From Pirellulimonas nuda (GTDB lineage: Bacteria > Planctomycetota > Planctomycetia > Pirellulales > Lacipirellulaceae): a stretch of DNA of 64,000 nucleotides. Below, piece by piece: positions 10,476-18,315 of the stretch (position 1 is its first letter; each line of letters begins with the position of its first letter). The DNA lies in the NCBI RefSeq assembly GCF_007750855.1, contig NZ_CP036291.1, forward strand, positions 6,174,905-6,238,904, written 5' to 3'. The position numbers and the translations under genes are program-made. Under the pieces are notes generated by a model. The model was not told where the DNA came from, ran no database searches, and was given only the letters and a program-made list of their open reading frames with translations.

Positions 10476-10806
10476 ACGGGCGGCATCCACGCGTCTAAAC
10501 CATCGGAGGACCCTGAGGTTTGGAGAGTCGTGTGGATAGCCTGCCCAATGGTTCTGTCGCCAATCGATGGATCGTTGGCGCGTGAGCCGCCGGTAGCGCT
10601 CGGCCCCGCCCTAGTCTTGAACCTAGAGTCCACCGACGCTGCGTTGTCCGGGGCCCGCAGAGGCCCAGAAGGGCAGGGCAGGTGGGCCCCGGATTTGGGT
10701 CTCCAAAGAGCCAAATCGATGGCGTCGCGAGCCGATCGGGAAAGCCACCACAGGGGGGGCGTGGGATCCAAATTGCGGTCGGCCGCTACACCAACCGATA
10801 CACAGA

Positions 10807-10839
10807 TTGTATCACCATTTGTATCACGGATTGTATCAC
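10807..10839 (+). repeat. Three direct repeats TTGTATCAC at 12-bp spacing
   Basis: Copies at 10807-10815, 10819-10827 and 10831-10839, about 70 bases beyond the 3' end of tRNA-Pro. Iteron-like spacing; role unknown. Confidence 0.7.
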
Positions 10840-10911
10840 CGACAGTCGCCGCGATTCCCGCCCCGCACCACAATCGCCTTAAAACAAAGGCTCGAAGCGA
10901 CTTACGAGAAG

Positions 10912-10986
10912 TCGGGCTGACAGGATTTGAACCTGCGACCTCTGCGTCCCGAACGCAGCGCTCTAGCCAAGCTGAGCTACAGCCCG
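10912..10986 (-). tRNA. tRNA-Pro (anticodon CGG)
   Basis: Read on the minus strand, a cloverleaf starts with acceptor CGGGCTG (10986-10980) pairing with CAGCCCG at 10919-10913, discriminator A at 10912. D-arm with GCTCAGCTTGGCTAGAGC, anticodon stem CTGCG/CGCAG with anticodon CGG at 10951-10949, and T-arm GGTTCAAATCC. It decodes CCG. CCA is not encoded. 75 nt including the discriminator. Confidence 0.95.
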
Positions 10987-11143
10987 TATCTCCATAGGTC
11001 TAACCGCTTTGCGATCGGTCGGCAAGGCCGTACCGCCGTCATGGACAATTGCTGCCGGGCTTGGGTTCGGCCTAGAAATTGGCCCCAATTTCGGCGCGGT
11101 TTCAGGACGGCGATTTGCTGCGGCGGCGGGCGTCCGGCCTCGT

Positions 11144-11149
11144 GCTGGA
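11144..11149 (+). repeat. Left target-site duplication of the IS21 element (GCTGGA)
   Basis: GCTGGA immediately precedes the TG that opens the left end; the same six bases follow the right end at 16345-16350. Confidence 0.85.
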
Positions 11150-11205
11150 TGTCATTGGACGCTTCAAACAGAGCCACTAATGGGCGCTTCAAACGAGGCC
11201 AGTTG
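11150..11205 (+). repeat. IS21 left terminal repeats
   Basis: Begins TGTCATTGGACGCTTCAAAC and continues with a second related copy, GCGCTTCAAACGAGGCCAG. Compared with the right end read inwards (TGTCACGGGGCGCTCAAACA...), the outer copy matches closely. Multiple terminal repeats of about 20 bp are a feature of IS21 and bind IstA. Confidence 0.8.
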
Positions 11206-11253
11206 GTTGAGAGACCTGGTTAGTTCGTAGCTTCTTTGTTCTCTTCGTCGCCC

Positions 11254-11332
11254 GACCCGGTGGGCGCTTTGGTCTGTTTTGGCGCTGTTTGGGTTTCTTC
11301 TGAGCCGGGGGGCGCTTTGGCCCTGTTTGACT
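11254..11332 (+). repeat. 79-bp module, copy in istB
   Basis: Contains two copies of a motif close to GACCCGGGGGGCGCTTTGGC followed by CCTGTTTG, starting at 11254 and 11302 (48 bp apart). The same module with the same 48-bp spacing is in istA at 15991-16069. The TGGC(C/A)CTGTTT core resembles the IS21 right end (16294-16312). Confidence 0.75.
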
Positions 11333-11736
11333 CCTCGGCGCGGCGGCTCAGTCGGTAGCTCCTGCCGGTGATGGTGAGGATTTCGGCGTGGTGTAGGAAG
11401 CGATCGAGGATCGCTGTGGCGGTCGGGACATCCCCCAGCAGCTTGCCCCAATCCTCGAGTGGTCGATTCGTCGTCATCATGGTGCTGCGCGTTTCGTGGC
11501 GCCGCATCACGATCTCGAACAAGAACTCGCCACTCCGCTTGGGGAGCTGCTTCATGCCGAAGTCGTCGATGATCAACAGGTCCGGCTTGAGGTAGCGATT
11601 CATGACCCTCTGGTGGCCCTCCATCGCTTCGTCGTGCAAGAAGTCGCGGACCACGTCGAAGATGCTGCGGTATAGAACCACGTAACCGAGCTTGATGAGC
11701 TGATAGCCGATGGCTTGGATGAGATGGCTCTTGCCG

Positions 11737-11744
11737 GTTCCGGG
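11737..11744 (+). repeat. Left junction of the serine-recombinase element (GTTCCGGG)
   Basis: GTTCCGGG is shared by both junctions (11737-11744 and 14348-14355) and is part of the GPPGT codons of istB. It marks the crossover region. Confidence 0.88.
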
Positions 11745-11806
11745 CGAAGCCGTCACACACTGCTCACAGATCGAGCTCCGAAACGGTTCACTACCGTCAT
11801 CATCCG

Positions 11807-12223
11807 TTGTGCGGCAAGGAAGTCGAGATCGTTACTCACCGTTGGAAGGGCGCAGCTGAGAGCGTGGTGATCGTTGCCGCCGATGGAACGCGGTGCTTGA
11901 TTCCTCGCTGGATGTTGGATGCAGGCCATTGCGCAACGCTTCAGGATGAAGAGTCCCCGCGAATCGCTTTGGCGGCGCTTTGTGCCCTGCGCGAACTCAT
12001 TGATGCTCAGCCGTTGCCGTGCGACCTCTCGGCGGATACTCGTGGCGTATCCCGTACCACTTTTCAAGGAGGACCAACGGATGCGTTCGCAACGATTAGC
12101 CCCCAAGCAGCTCAGGCTTCCCTGGAAGGACGACCCCCGGAGATCGAGGCAGATGCCGAGACGGCAACAAGGTCGGGTACGAGATCTGCTGAGCCGGTTG
12201 CTCTGCGAGATCATCAAGCATAA
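11807..12223 (+). CDS. Small accessory protein of the recombinase element (start uncertain)
   Basis: 138 residues from TTG 11807. The frame is open further upstream through the junction, and the upstream codons read VHYRHHP, directly continuing into LCGKEVEIVTHRWKG. That makes a plausible protein start (VHYRHHPLCGKEVEIVTHRW) for which I see no standard start codon, so the 5' end may have been lost or changed at integration. The body has VVIVAADGTRCLIPRWMLD, which resembles small DUF5372-type proteins that often accompany such recombinases; this is recall, not a search. The C-terminal third is low in recognisable features and overlaps the next ORF. Confidence 0.55.
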   Translation: MCGKEVEIVTHRWKGAAESVVIVAADGTRCLIPRWMLDAGHCATLQDEESPRIALAALCALRELIDAQPLPCDLSADTRGVSRTTFQGGPTDAFATISPQAAQASLEGRPPEIEADAETATRSGTRSAEPVALRDHQA

Positions 12224-12257
12224 AGCAATTGAAGGGAGGGAATGCGATGAACGATAA
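12081..12257 (+). CDS. 58-residue protein upstream of and overlapping the serine recombinase
   Basis: ATG 12081 is preceded by a strong AAGGAGG (12066-12072) with eight bases spacing, which is why I accept this short ORF although it overlaps the previous one in another frame. Sequence features: LRLPWKDD near the N-terminus and RDLLSRLLCEIIKHK, a predicted amphipathic helix, near the C-terminus. It overlaps the recombinase start at 12247 by 11 bases, so translational coupling is likely. Family unknown; similar short LPW...LL.RLL proteins occur before large serine recombinases in other bacteria (recall). Confidence 0.55.
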   Translation: MRSQRLAPKQLRLPWKDDPRRSRQMPRRQQGRVRDLLSRLLCEIIKHKAIEGRECDER

Positions 12258-14316
12258 GATCCGGCCGACTCACCTTGAACGGGCCGCCTACATCTACGTG
12301 CGACAGTCCACGATGCACCAAGTACGGGAGCATCAAGAGAGCTTACGTCTCCAGTACGAGCTTCGGGAGCAGGCGCAGCGATGGAAGTTTCGCGATGTCG
12401 TCGTGATCGACGAAGATCTGGGACGCTCGGGCGCCGGGACGGCCGACCGTCCAGGTTTCGGCAAGCTCTTGGCCGCGGTCTGCGACGGTCGTGTCGGAGC
12501 CGTTATGGCCGTCGAAGCGTCGCGGCTGGCGCGCAACAACCGCGACTGGCATCACCTGGTCGATCTATGTGCGTTGACCGATACGTTGGTCATTGACCAT
12601 GATGGCGTCTACGACCCGAGGCTGCTCAATGACCGGCTGCTTTTGGGATTGAAAGGCTCGATGGCCGAATTCGAACTGGGATTGATCCGGCAACGGGGGC
12701 ACGAAGCCCTACGCGGCATGATTGCGCGCGGAGAGGCGTTGTGGGAAGTCGCCGTCGGCTACGTCCGGACGCGCGACAACCGGATTGAGATGGTCGCTGA
12801 CCGGCAAGTTCAAGAAGCCATCCGCGGCGTGTTTGCCAAGTTCCGCGAACTTGGTTCGGCGCGGCAGGTGTTGTAATGGTATCGCCAGGAGAATCTGCCT
12901 CTGCCGCGTCTGCAAGAATCCGCCTCCGGCATTGACGTCGCCTGGCGACTACCCATCTATAACCAGATCCTGAACTTCTTGCAGAACCCGGTTTACGCCG
13001 GCGCCTTCGTCCATGGACGCACGAGAACCAAGACGGTCATGCGAGAGGGTCGGGCGCGCAAGACCCATGGCCATCGCGTGCCGATGGATCAATGGGAGAC
13101 GCTGATACGGGACCACCATCCGGGCTACATCAGCTGGGAAGAGTACGTGCGAAATCAGGAACAACTGGAACTCAACGTTGGACAGGGCGGCCGATCAGGC
13201 GCGGCCAAGAGCGGCCCGGCGTTGCTGGCAGGCCTGCTGCGATGTAGACGGTGCGGCCGCAACCTGCACGTCGGCTACAGCGGGATCGACGGACGCGTGC
13301 CTCGGTATTTTTGCCGCGGAGCCCATCTGAATCACGGCACGGATCGCTGCATCTCATTTGGCGGGCTGCGTGCAGATCGAGCCGTGTCGGACGCCGTGTT
13401 AGCCGCGATCGAACCGGCCGGCGTCCATGCCGCCTTGGATGCGTGGGAACAACTGTGCCAGCAGGAGGGCGAGAAGCAGAAGGCTCTCCAGCTGTCGCTG
13501 GAAAAAGCGATCTATGACGTCGACCTCGCTCGCCGGCAGTACGACGCTGTCGATCCGGCCAATCGCTTGGTCGCGGCTGAACTCGAAGCACGCTGGAACG
13601 ACGCCTTGCGACGCCGGAGCGAGATGCAGACTCGGCTGGAAGCAGCGGCCCACGCCGAGCCGCCGTTGAGCGAGGGGCTCCGCGGACGACTGCTAGAGCT
13701 GGGCGCCGATCTCGCGTCCGCCTGGAATCATCCAGCGGCGCCAGTCGAGATGAAGAAGCGCATTCTGCGCACGGTCCTCGCCGAGATTGTCGTCGACGTC
13801 ACCCAAGAGCCGCCCAGAATCGTGATGACGCTCCACTGGGCCGGCGGCGTCCACACGAAGCTATCGGTGGCGAAGAATCCAACGGGCAGGCATCGAAAAT
13901 GCACCGACAAGCAAGTCGTCGAACTGGTGGGCGAGCTTGCCAAGGTGAGCTCGGACGCCAAGATCGCCAGCATTCTCAATCGGCTCGGGTATCGAACCGG
14001 CGTGGGGAACACTTGGGTCGAGTCGCGGGTCTATTCCCTGCGAAAATACCATAAGATTCCCTGCGTCGCTCACGACCAACGCGAATGGTTGACCTTGGCC
14101 GACGCCGCTCGCGAGCTTGCGATCAGTGCCCACTCAGTGCGCAAACTGCTCACGTCAGGGACCCTACCGGGCCGCCAGATTGTGGCCTATGCGCCCTGGA
14201 TCATTGAGCGTCAGCACTTGAATCTGCCAGCGGTTCAAGAGGCCGCAGGGGCGATTCGAGAGGGGCGGCGTATCCCGCGGCGCGACCCTCGGCAGCTAGA
14301 ATTACCCTTAAAATAG
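12247..14316 (+). pseudogene. Large serine recombinase with an in-frame TAA at codon 210
   Basis: A 689-codon frame from ATG 12247 (GGGAGGG just before) to TAA 14316, broken by TAA at 12874-12876. Residues 13-150 are the resolvase catalytic domain: YVRQS with the nucleophilic Ser21, VIDEDLGRSG, EASRLARN, and the FELGLIRQRGHEAL helix. After the stop come the recombinase domain (LNFLQNPVYAGAFVHGR), a zinc ribbon (CRRCGRNLHVGY...CRG...C), a coiled-coil stretch rich in R, E and A, and a C-terminal MerR/excisionase-like HTH (LTLADAARELAISAHSVRKL). The context SARQVL*WYRQE suggests a lost Leu, Gln or similar. As it stands only a 209-residue catalytic fragment is made, so the element should be trapped. 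Confidence 0.88.
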
Positions 14317-14347
14317 CCCGTGGAAAGAGGTGTAGCATTATGTCATC

Positions 14348-14355
14348 GTTCCGGG
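14348..14355 (+). repeat. Right junction of the serine-recombinase element (GTTCCGGG)
   Basis: Second copy of GTTCCGGG. To its right the istB codons resume with no base lost. Confidence 0.88.
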
Positions 14356-14673
14356 AGGTCCGCACAACAACACGTCGCGATGATCGTTCAGGAACCGACC
14401 GGTCGATAGGTCGTAAACGACGTTCCTCTTGATCGACGTATTAAAACTCCAATCGAAATCCGTCAAGACCTTCAGCTCCCTGAAAGAGGCGGCCTTCACG
14501 CGGCGGGCGATCTGTCGTTGGCCGCGGATAAGCATCTCGTCTTGCAAGATCAGCTCCAAGAACTCGACATGCGTCAGGCCGTTGCCGCTGGCTTCTTGAA
14601 GCCGGAGTTCTAGCGTCTCGGCGAGGCCCGACAGACGCAGTCTTCTCAACGTCGTGGAGAGCGTTTCGTTCAT
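14348..14673 (-). pseudogene. istB: istB, 5' part: N-terminus up to the Walker A split
   Basis: Starts MNETLSTTLRRLRLSGLAET, with the IstB-typical helical N-terminal domain (EFLELILQDEMLIRGQRQIARR) and FDWSFNTSIKR, then reaches LLCGPPGT where the insert begins; read on, the frame ends after two foreign codons (Met-Thr). Its ATG overlaps the istA stop in ATGA (14673-14670), the usual IS21 coupling. Confidence 0.92.
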
Positions 14674-16235
14674 GAGCGGTAAGCCTCCGTTCTAAAGTCA
14701 ACACGGACGACGTCGCCGTAGTCCGACAAGTTACGGATGATGGGGTGCTGATCAAGGAACTCGAACGTTCCCTGCTTGGACGCCGAATGCTCGATCAGCT
14801 TGCGGATCGTTGGTAAGCGATAAGATTGAAACGAATGGGCCGTTTCGCACGCTTGTTCGATCACTTCGGAGGGGTGCTTCCGCGACAGATTCAAGAGCCC
14901 CTGCAGCACCCGGACCGCTTCGACACCGCGTGTGGCTACCAAGCCGTGCGACCAATCCTTGGTGTTTTCGCCGATAAAACTGGCCTTTTTCAGCAGCCAC
15001 TCGGCGCCCCGTTCGACGGGGCTGATCTTCTCCGAGGCGATGTGCTCGGGCAGGGTGCTGAACCTGCCTGGCGACTGCGTGGCGTGCGTGCAGAGGACCT
15101 CCATCTGGTCATTGAGAACGCGGACCAAGTGGGAATCCCACCGCACCCAGAGCGTGCGTCCCAAGTACTCTGGCGGCACGCTGTAGTACGACTTGGCGAC
15201 CGCGATGTGCCCGTCGCGACTGACAATGCGTTGACCTTCCTGGAAGCAAGGGAAGCGCTCGCGCGGCAACGCCCCCAGCGTGGGGCGTTCCACCTCACGA
15301 AAGTGCTTCAGCACTTGCTGCTGCGTCGTGCCGTGAATCCGCGTGTCGGCAACCGTGGTTTCCCAGTGCAGCAGGTGGTCGTTCTGCTCACGCAGGCTGC
15401 TGAACGTAAGTCCCTTCAGCGCGTTCTCCTGGACATAGGCCACCCCTCGTTCGACCTTGCCCTTGTGACGCGGCATGCGTGGCTTGGTCGGTAAGAGCGC
15501 GGCGCCGTAGTGCTCGCAGAAGCTGCGTAGCTTCGGATTGAGATCGGGGTCGTACCAATCGGCCTTCAGCACGGCCGCTTTGAGATTGTCAGGGACCAGC
15601 GTCTTGGGCACGCCGCCAAAATGCCAAAACGCATGCTCCAAACAATGAATCAGATCGTCGGTAGTCTGCCGATAGACGACCTCGCTATACGCCTTGCGCG
15701 AATGGCTCAGCACGACTCGCAAGACATGCGTCCGACGGCGACTGCCGTCCGCCGCGACGATCGGCGCCCCGGCGCCAAAGTCGATCTGGGCTTCTTGGCC
15801 AGGGGCGACTTCCATCCGCCGAAACGGCAGCGGCGTGTTCTGGCTGAGCTTGGCTACGAACCGGCGTACGCTGTGGTACTTGCCGGTAAATCCGTGCTCG
15901 GCGACCAGGTCTTGGAAGATCCGCTGGGCCGCTAAGCCTTGCTCAAGCTTGGCAAGCACCAAGCCGCGGAACGGGTCGCACAGACTCCGCGACCCGGGGG
16001 GCGCTTTGGCCCTGTTTGGGGGGGCTTCGGCAGCCTCCGACCCGGGAGGCGCTTTGGCACTGTTTGAACCCTCCGGCCCGTCGCTCTGGAGCGTCGGCCC
16101 GGAGCCCGCCAGCAACTGACGTGCAACGGCGCCACGGCTAATCCCCAGCTCCCGAGCGATCCGCCGCTGCGACCAGCCTTGCAACTGTAACGTCCTAATG
16201 GACAACACTTTAGCCACCTTCAATCGGTTCGCCAT
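14670..16235 (-). CDS. istA: IS21-family transposase IstA
   Basis: 521 residues from ATG 16235 (a longer frame to 16283 exists but MANRLKVAKVLSIRTLQLQG is the natural start). N-terminal HTH (WSQRRIARELGISRGAVARQ), then the rve integrase core with the DDE triad: AQIDFG, LVPDNLKAAV and HKGKVERGV. C-terminal domain with VVRVDF near the end. Residues 66-95 hold an unusual insert, SNSAKAPPGSEAAEAPPNRA followed by KAPPGSR, encoded by a DNA module shared with istB. The gene is intact. IstA makes the strand cuts and joins; without IstB it cannot complete transposition. Confidence 0.94.
   Translation of the reverse strand: MANRLKVAKVLSIRTLQLQGWSQRRIARELGISRGAVARQLLAGSGPTLQSDGPEGSNSAKAPPGSEAAEAPPNRAKAPPGSRSLCDPFRGLVLAKLEQGLAAQRIFQDLVAEHGFTGKYHSVRRFVAKLSQNTPLPFRRMEVAPGQEAQIDFGAGAPIVAADGSRRRTHVLRVVLSHSRKAYSEVVYRQTTDDLIHCLEHAFWHFGGVPKTLVPDNLKAAVLKADWYDPDLNPKLRSFCEHYGAALLPTKPRMPRHKGKVERGVAYVQENALKGLTFSSLREQNDHLLHWETTVADTRIHGTTQQQVLKHFREVERPTLGALPRERFPCFQEGQRIVSRDGHIAVAKSYYSVPPEYLGRTLWVRWDSHLVRVLNDQMEVLCTHATQSPGRFSTLPEHIASEKISPVERGAEWLLKKASFIGENTKDWSHGLVATRGVEAVRVLQGLLNLSRKHPSEVIEQACETAHSFQSYRLPTIRKLIEHSASKQGTFEFLDQHPIIRNLSDYGDVVRVDFRTEAYRS
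15991..16069 (+). repeat. 79-bp module, copy in istA
   Basis: Same organisation as the istB copy at 11254-11332: two GACCCGGG-AGGCGCTTTGGC-type units starting at 15991 and 16039, 48 bp apart, each followed by (C/A)CTGTTTG. The reading frame on the minus strand gives the same KAPPGS peptide repeat in both proteins. Confidence 0.75.
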
Positions 16236-16283
16236 GCGATCAGTTCCATTGCTCAGACGAAAGCAATGCAGCCTACGCGGCAA

Positions 16284-16344
16284 ACCGCCTTAGTGGCCCT
16301 GTTTCAAGCGCCTGTCGCTGGTACTGTTTGAGCGCCCCGTGACA
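16284..16344 (-). repeat. IS21 right terminal repeats
   Basis: Two related copies, TGGCCCTGTTTCAAGCGCC (16294-16312) and TGGTACTGTTTGAGCGCC (16319-16336), 25 bp apart, then TGACA ending the element at 16344. Confidence 0.8.
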
Positions 16345-16350
16345 GCTGGA
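16345..16350 (+). repeat. Right target-site duplication of the IS21 element (GCTGGA)
   Basis: Identical to 11144-11149. Confidence 0.85.
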
Positions 16351-16607
16351 TACGACCTGGTCGCTCCGGGCGAAGGCCGCCCAGCGGCTCGCCGTGTTTC
16401 TCGCGATTTGTGGTAGCAGCCAGCCGACTCGTCGCAGACAATGTGCGGCTTTCGAAGGCGACTTAACTCCCGCGACGCCTCTTGGAGGCCATCCGATTAC
16501 TGACGCAACCCTAGGGCGTCAAACACCTTGTGAACATGGCCGAGGACGCAGCTTTCGGCCGCGTGACAACTCGCTCCAACGACCCCGGCTCGAACTCTCC
16601 CGATACG

Positions 16608-18131
16608 ATGGCCCCGCTCTCTCCGCCCAACGCCGCCTACAAGGCGCTCGTCCACCACACCCGCCAGACGGCGCTGCTCTCGTCTACGCTCGACCTATTG
16701 GGATGGGACGAACGGACCTACATGCCGCCGGCCGGGGGGCCCCACCGAGCGGAGCAATCGGCGTTTCTCGCGGGGCTCATCCACCAGCGTCAGACGGCGC
16801 CGGAGGTGGGGGCCTGGCTTGAGGAGCTGGCGGAGTCGGATCTGGCCGCGGACCCCTACTCGGACGCCGGTTGCAATATCGCGCGGCTGCGGCACGACTT
16901 CGAGAAGCAGTCCAGGTTGCCGCAACGGCTGGTCGAAGAGTTGGCCCGCGCAGCCAGCCTGGGAGAACAGGTGTGGCAAGAGGCGCGGAAGTCGGACGAT
17001 TTCTCCCAGTTCCAGCCGCTGCTGGAACGGACGATCGCGCTGAAGCGGGAGCAGGCCCAGGCCTATGGTTACGAGGACTCGCCGTACGACCCGCTACTAG
17101 ACGACTTCGAGCCGGGCGAGACAACCGCGAACATCACGCGTGTGCTAGCCGAGCTGCGCGACCGGTTGGCGCCGCTGGTCGCCAAGATCGCCGAGAGCCC
17201 GCGGGCGCCGAAGCAGGGCATCTTGTCCCGCGAGTGGCCGACGGCGGCCCAGGAGCGTTTTGGCAAGATGGCCGCGGGAGAGGTGGGCTTCGATTTCTCG
17301 GCCGGTCGGCTCGACACAACCGCCCACCCGTTCTGCGGCGGCGGGGGGCCGCGCGATGTGCGGCTGACCACCCGCTACCAGGCACACGATTTTGCCGACG
17401 CGTTCTTCAGCACGCTGCACGAGGCGGGCCACGGCCTGTACGAGCAGGGGCTGCCCGCCGAACACTTTGGGCTTCCGATCGGCGAAGCCCTCTCGCTGGG
17501 GATCCACGAATCGCAGTCGCGCATGTGGGAAAACCTAGTGGGCCGCAGCAGCGCCTTCTGGCGGCACATGCTTCCAAAGCTGCGTGCGGAGTTCCCGCAG
17601 GCGGCGGGAGACCTTTCGGCAGAGGCGTTCTATTTCGCGGTGAACGAGTCGCGGCCCTCGTTGATACGTACCGAGAGCGACGAGGCCACCTACAACCTGC
17701 ACATCATCGTGCGGTTTGAGCTGGAGCAGGCGCTGCTGAACGGCGACCTGAAGGGGGCGGACTTGCCCGAAGCGTGGAACCAGAAGTACCGCGACTACTT
17801 GGGAGTCGCCTCGCCCACCGACGCGGACGGTTGCCTGCAGGACGTCCACTGGAGCGCGGGGCTGCTGGGCTACTTCCCAACGTACACGCTGGGGAACCTG
17901 TACGCTTGCCAGTTCATGGAGCAGGCCCGACGCGATCTTGGAGACCTGGACGCGCAGTTCGAGTCCGGCGAATTTGGGCCGCTGTTGGACTGGCTGCGGA
18001 CGAATGTGCACGCTCACGGCCGCCGGTACACGGCCGGAGAGTTGGTCGAACGCGTCAGCGGCGGACCGCTTTCTTGCGAGCCGTTGATGCGGCACTTGGA
18101 AACGAAGTTTGGCGCCCTCTACGGATTTTGA
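16608..18131 (+). CDS. Carboxypeptidase Taq, metallopeptidase family M32
   Basis: 507 residues from ATG 16608, normal length for M32. It removes C-terminal residues from peptides with a metal ion in the active site. HEAGH at residues 271-275 gives two metal ligands and the catalytic Glu; GIHESQSRMWENLVG follows, the HES/GQ-type family motif with the third ligand. Early part has LDLLGWDERTYMPPAG (typical M32 WD..T.MP) and DFEPGETT. A longer frame begins at 16530, but its extra 26 residues do not resemble the family. Cytosolic, no signal peptide. It stands alone downstream of the IS21 element. Confidence 0.95.
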   Translation: MAPLSPPNAAYKALVHHTRQTALLSSTLDLLGWDERTYMPPAGGPHRAEQSAFLAGLIHQRQTAPEVGAWLEELAESDLAADPYSDAGCNIARLRHDFEKQSRLPQRLVEELARAASLGEQVWQEARKSDDFSQFQPLLERTIALKREQAQAYGYEDSPYDPLLDDFEPGETTANITRVLAELRDRLAPLVAKIAESPRAPKQGILSREWPTAAQERFGKMAAGEVGFDFSAGRLDTTAHPFCGGGGPRDVRLTTRYQAHDFADAFFSTLHEAGHGLYEQGLPAEHFGLPIGEALSLGIHESQSRMWENLVGRSSAFWRHMLPKLRAEFPQAAGDLSAEAFYFAVNESRPSLIRTESDEATYNLHIIVRFELEQALLNGDLKGADLPEAWNQKYRDYLGVASPTDADGCLQDVHWSAGLLGYFPTYTLGNLYACQFMEQARRDLGDLDAQFESGEFGPLLDWLRTNVHAHGRRYTAGELVERVSGGPLSCEPLMRHLETKFGALYGF

Positions 18132-18315
18132 CGACGAGCGAGGCTCGGGCCGCCAAACGGCGCCGCTTGTACCGGCTGCGTAACCTGGCGCCAGTGCTAG
18201 CATCGTGCGCTCTGGACAAACACGGGCTGCACTAGGTCGACTTCCGGTGCACAATGACCGCTACAACCGGTTCGCTTGGAACCGGACGGCGAATGGATCA
18301 GGAGAATCGTCAAGG

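Larger units (their letters stand above)
10476..11149 (+). other. Intergenic stretch holding tRNA-Pro and short direct repeats
   Basis: About 670 bases between the broken sulfatase and the IS21 element. It holds tRNA-Pro on the minus strand and three 12-bp-spaced copies of TTGTATCAC. I see no protein gene. The open frames across the tRNA are translations of its complement. Confidence 0.6.
11220..11744 (-). pseudogene. istB: istB, 3' part: IS21 helper ATPase downstream of the Walker A split
   Basis: From the junction the frame reads PGTGKSHLIQAIGYQLIKLG, then LLIIDDFGMKQLP (Walker B) and MTTNRPLEDWGKLLGD (sensor 1 region), all as in IstB. The N-terminal half lies at 14348-14673. Deleting 11737-14347 joins the halves into 843 bases, 280 codons plus stop, with GPPGTGKS restored. 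IstB is the AAA+ target-selection helper of IS21. The C-terminal tail is unusual, with SNRAKAPPGSEETQTAPKQT and a further KAPTGSG, encoded by a DNA module that is also in istA. Confidence 0.92.
11745..14355 (+). mobile_element. 2,611-bp serine-recombinase element inserted in istB
   Basis: Bounded by the 8-bp direct repeat GTTCCGGG. It contains two small ORFs and a large serine recombinase, all on the plus strand, and nothing else. Only 31 bases separate the recombinase stop from the right junction. Precise excision would restore istB. Without inverted repeats at its ends and with a large serine recombinase as its only enzyme, it should move by att-site recombination through a circular form rather than by transposition (inference from family). 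Confidence 0.9.
11150..16344 (-). mobile_element. IS21-family insertion sequence carrying a nested serine-recombinase element
   Basis: 5,195 bp in all, 2,584 bp once the 2,611-bp insert is removed, which is normal for IS21. It carries istA and istB on the minus strand, with istB split. Both ends start TGTCA when read inwards and carry two related CAAACAG-type repeats. A 6-bp duplication GCTGGA flanks it, in the 4-8 bp range of the family. Joining the flanks gives no recognisable interrupted gene. Because istB is disrupted, the copy should be unable to move unless helped in trans. Confidence 0.92.

Noticed and set aside
10530-10997. 155-codon open frame ending in TGFEPATSASRTQRSS
   Set aside because: The tail is the translation of the complement of tRNA-Pro; this peptide type is a well-known annotation artefact and the rest has no family features.
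14826-15494. 222-codon open frame on the plus strand within istA
   Set aside because: Antisense to the well-conserved istA; no own features.
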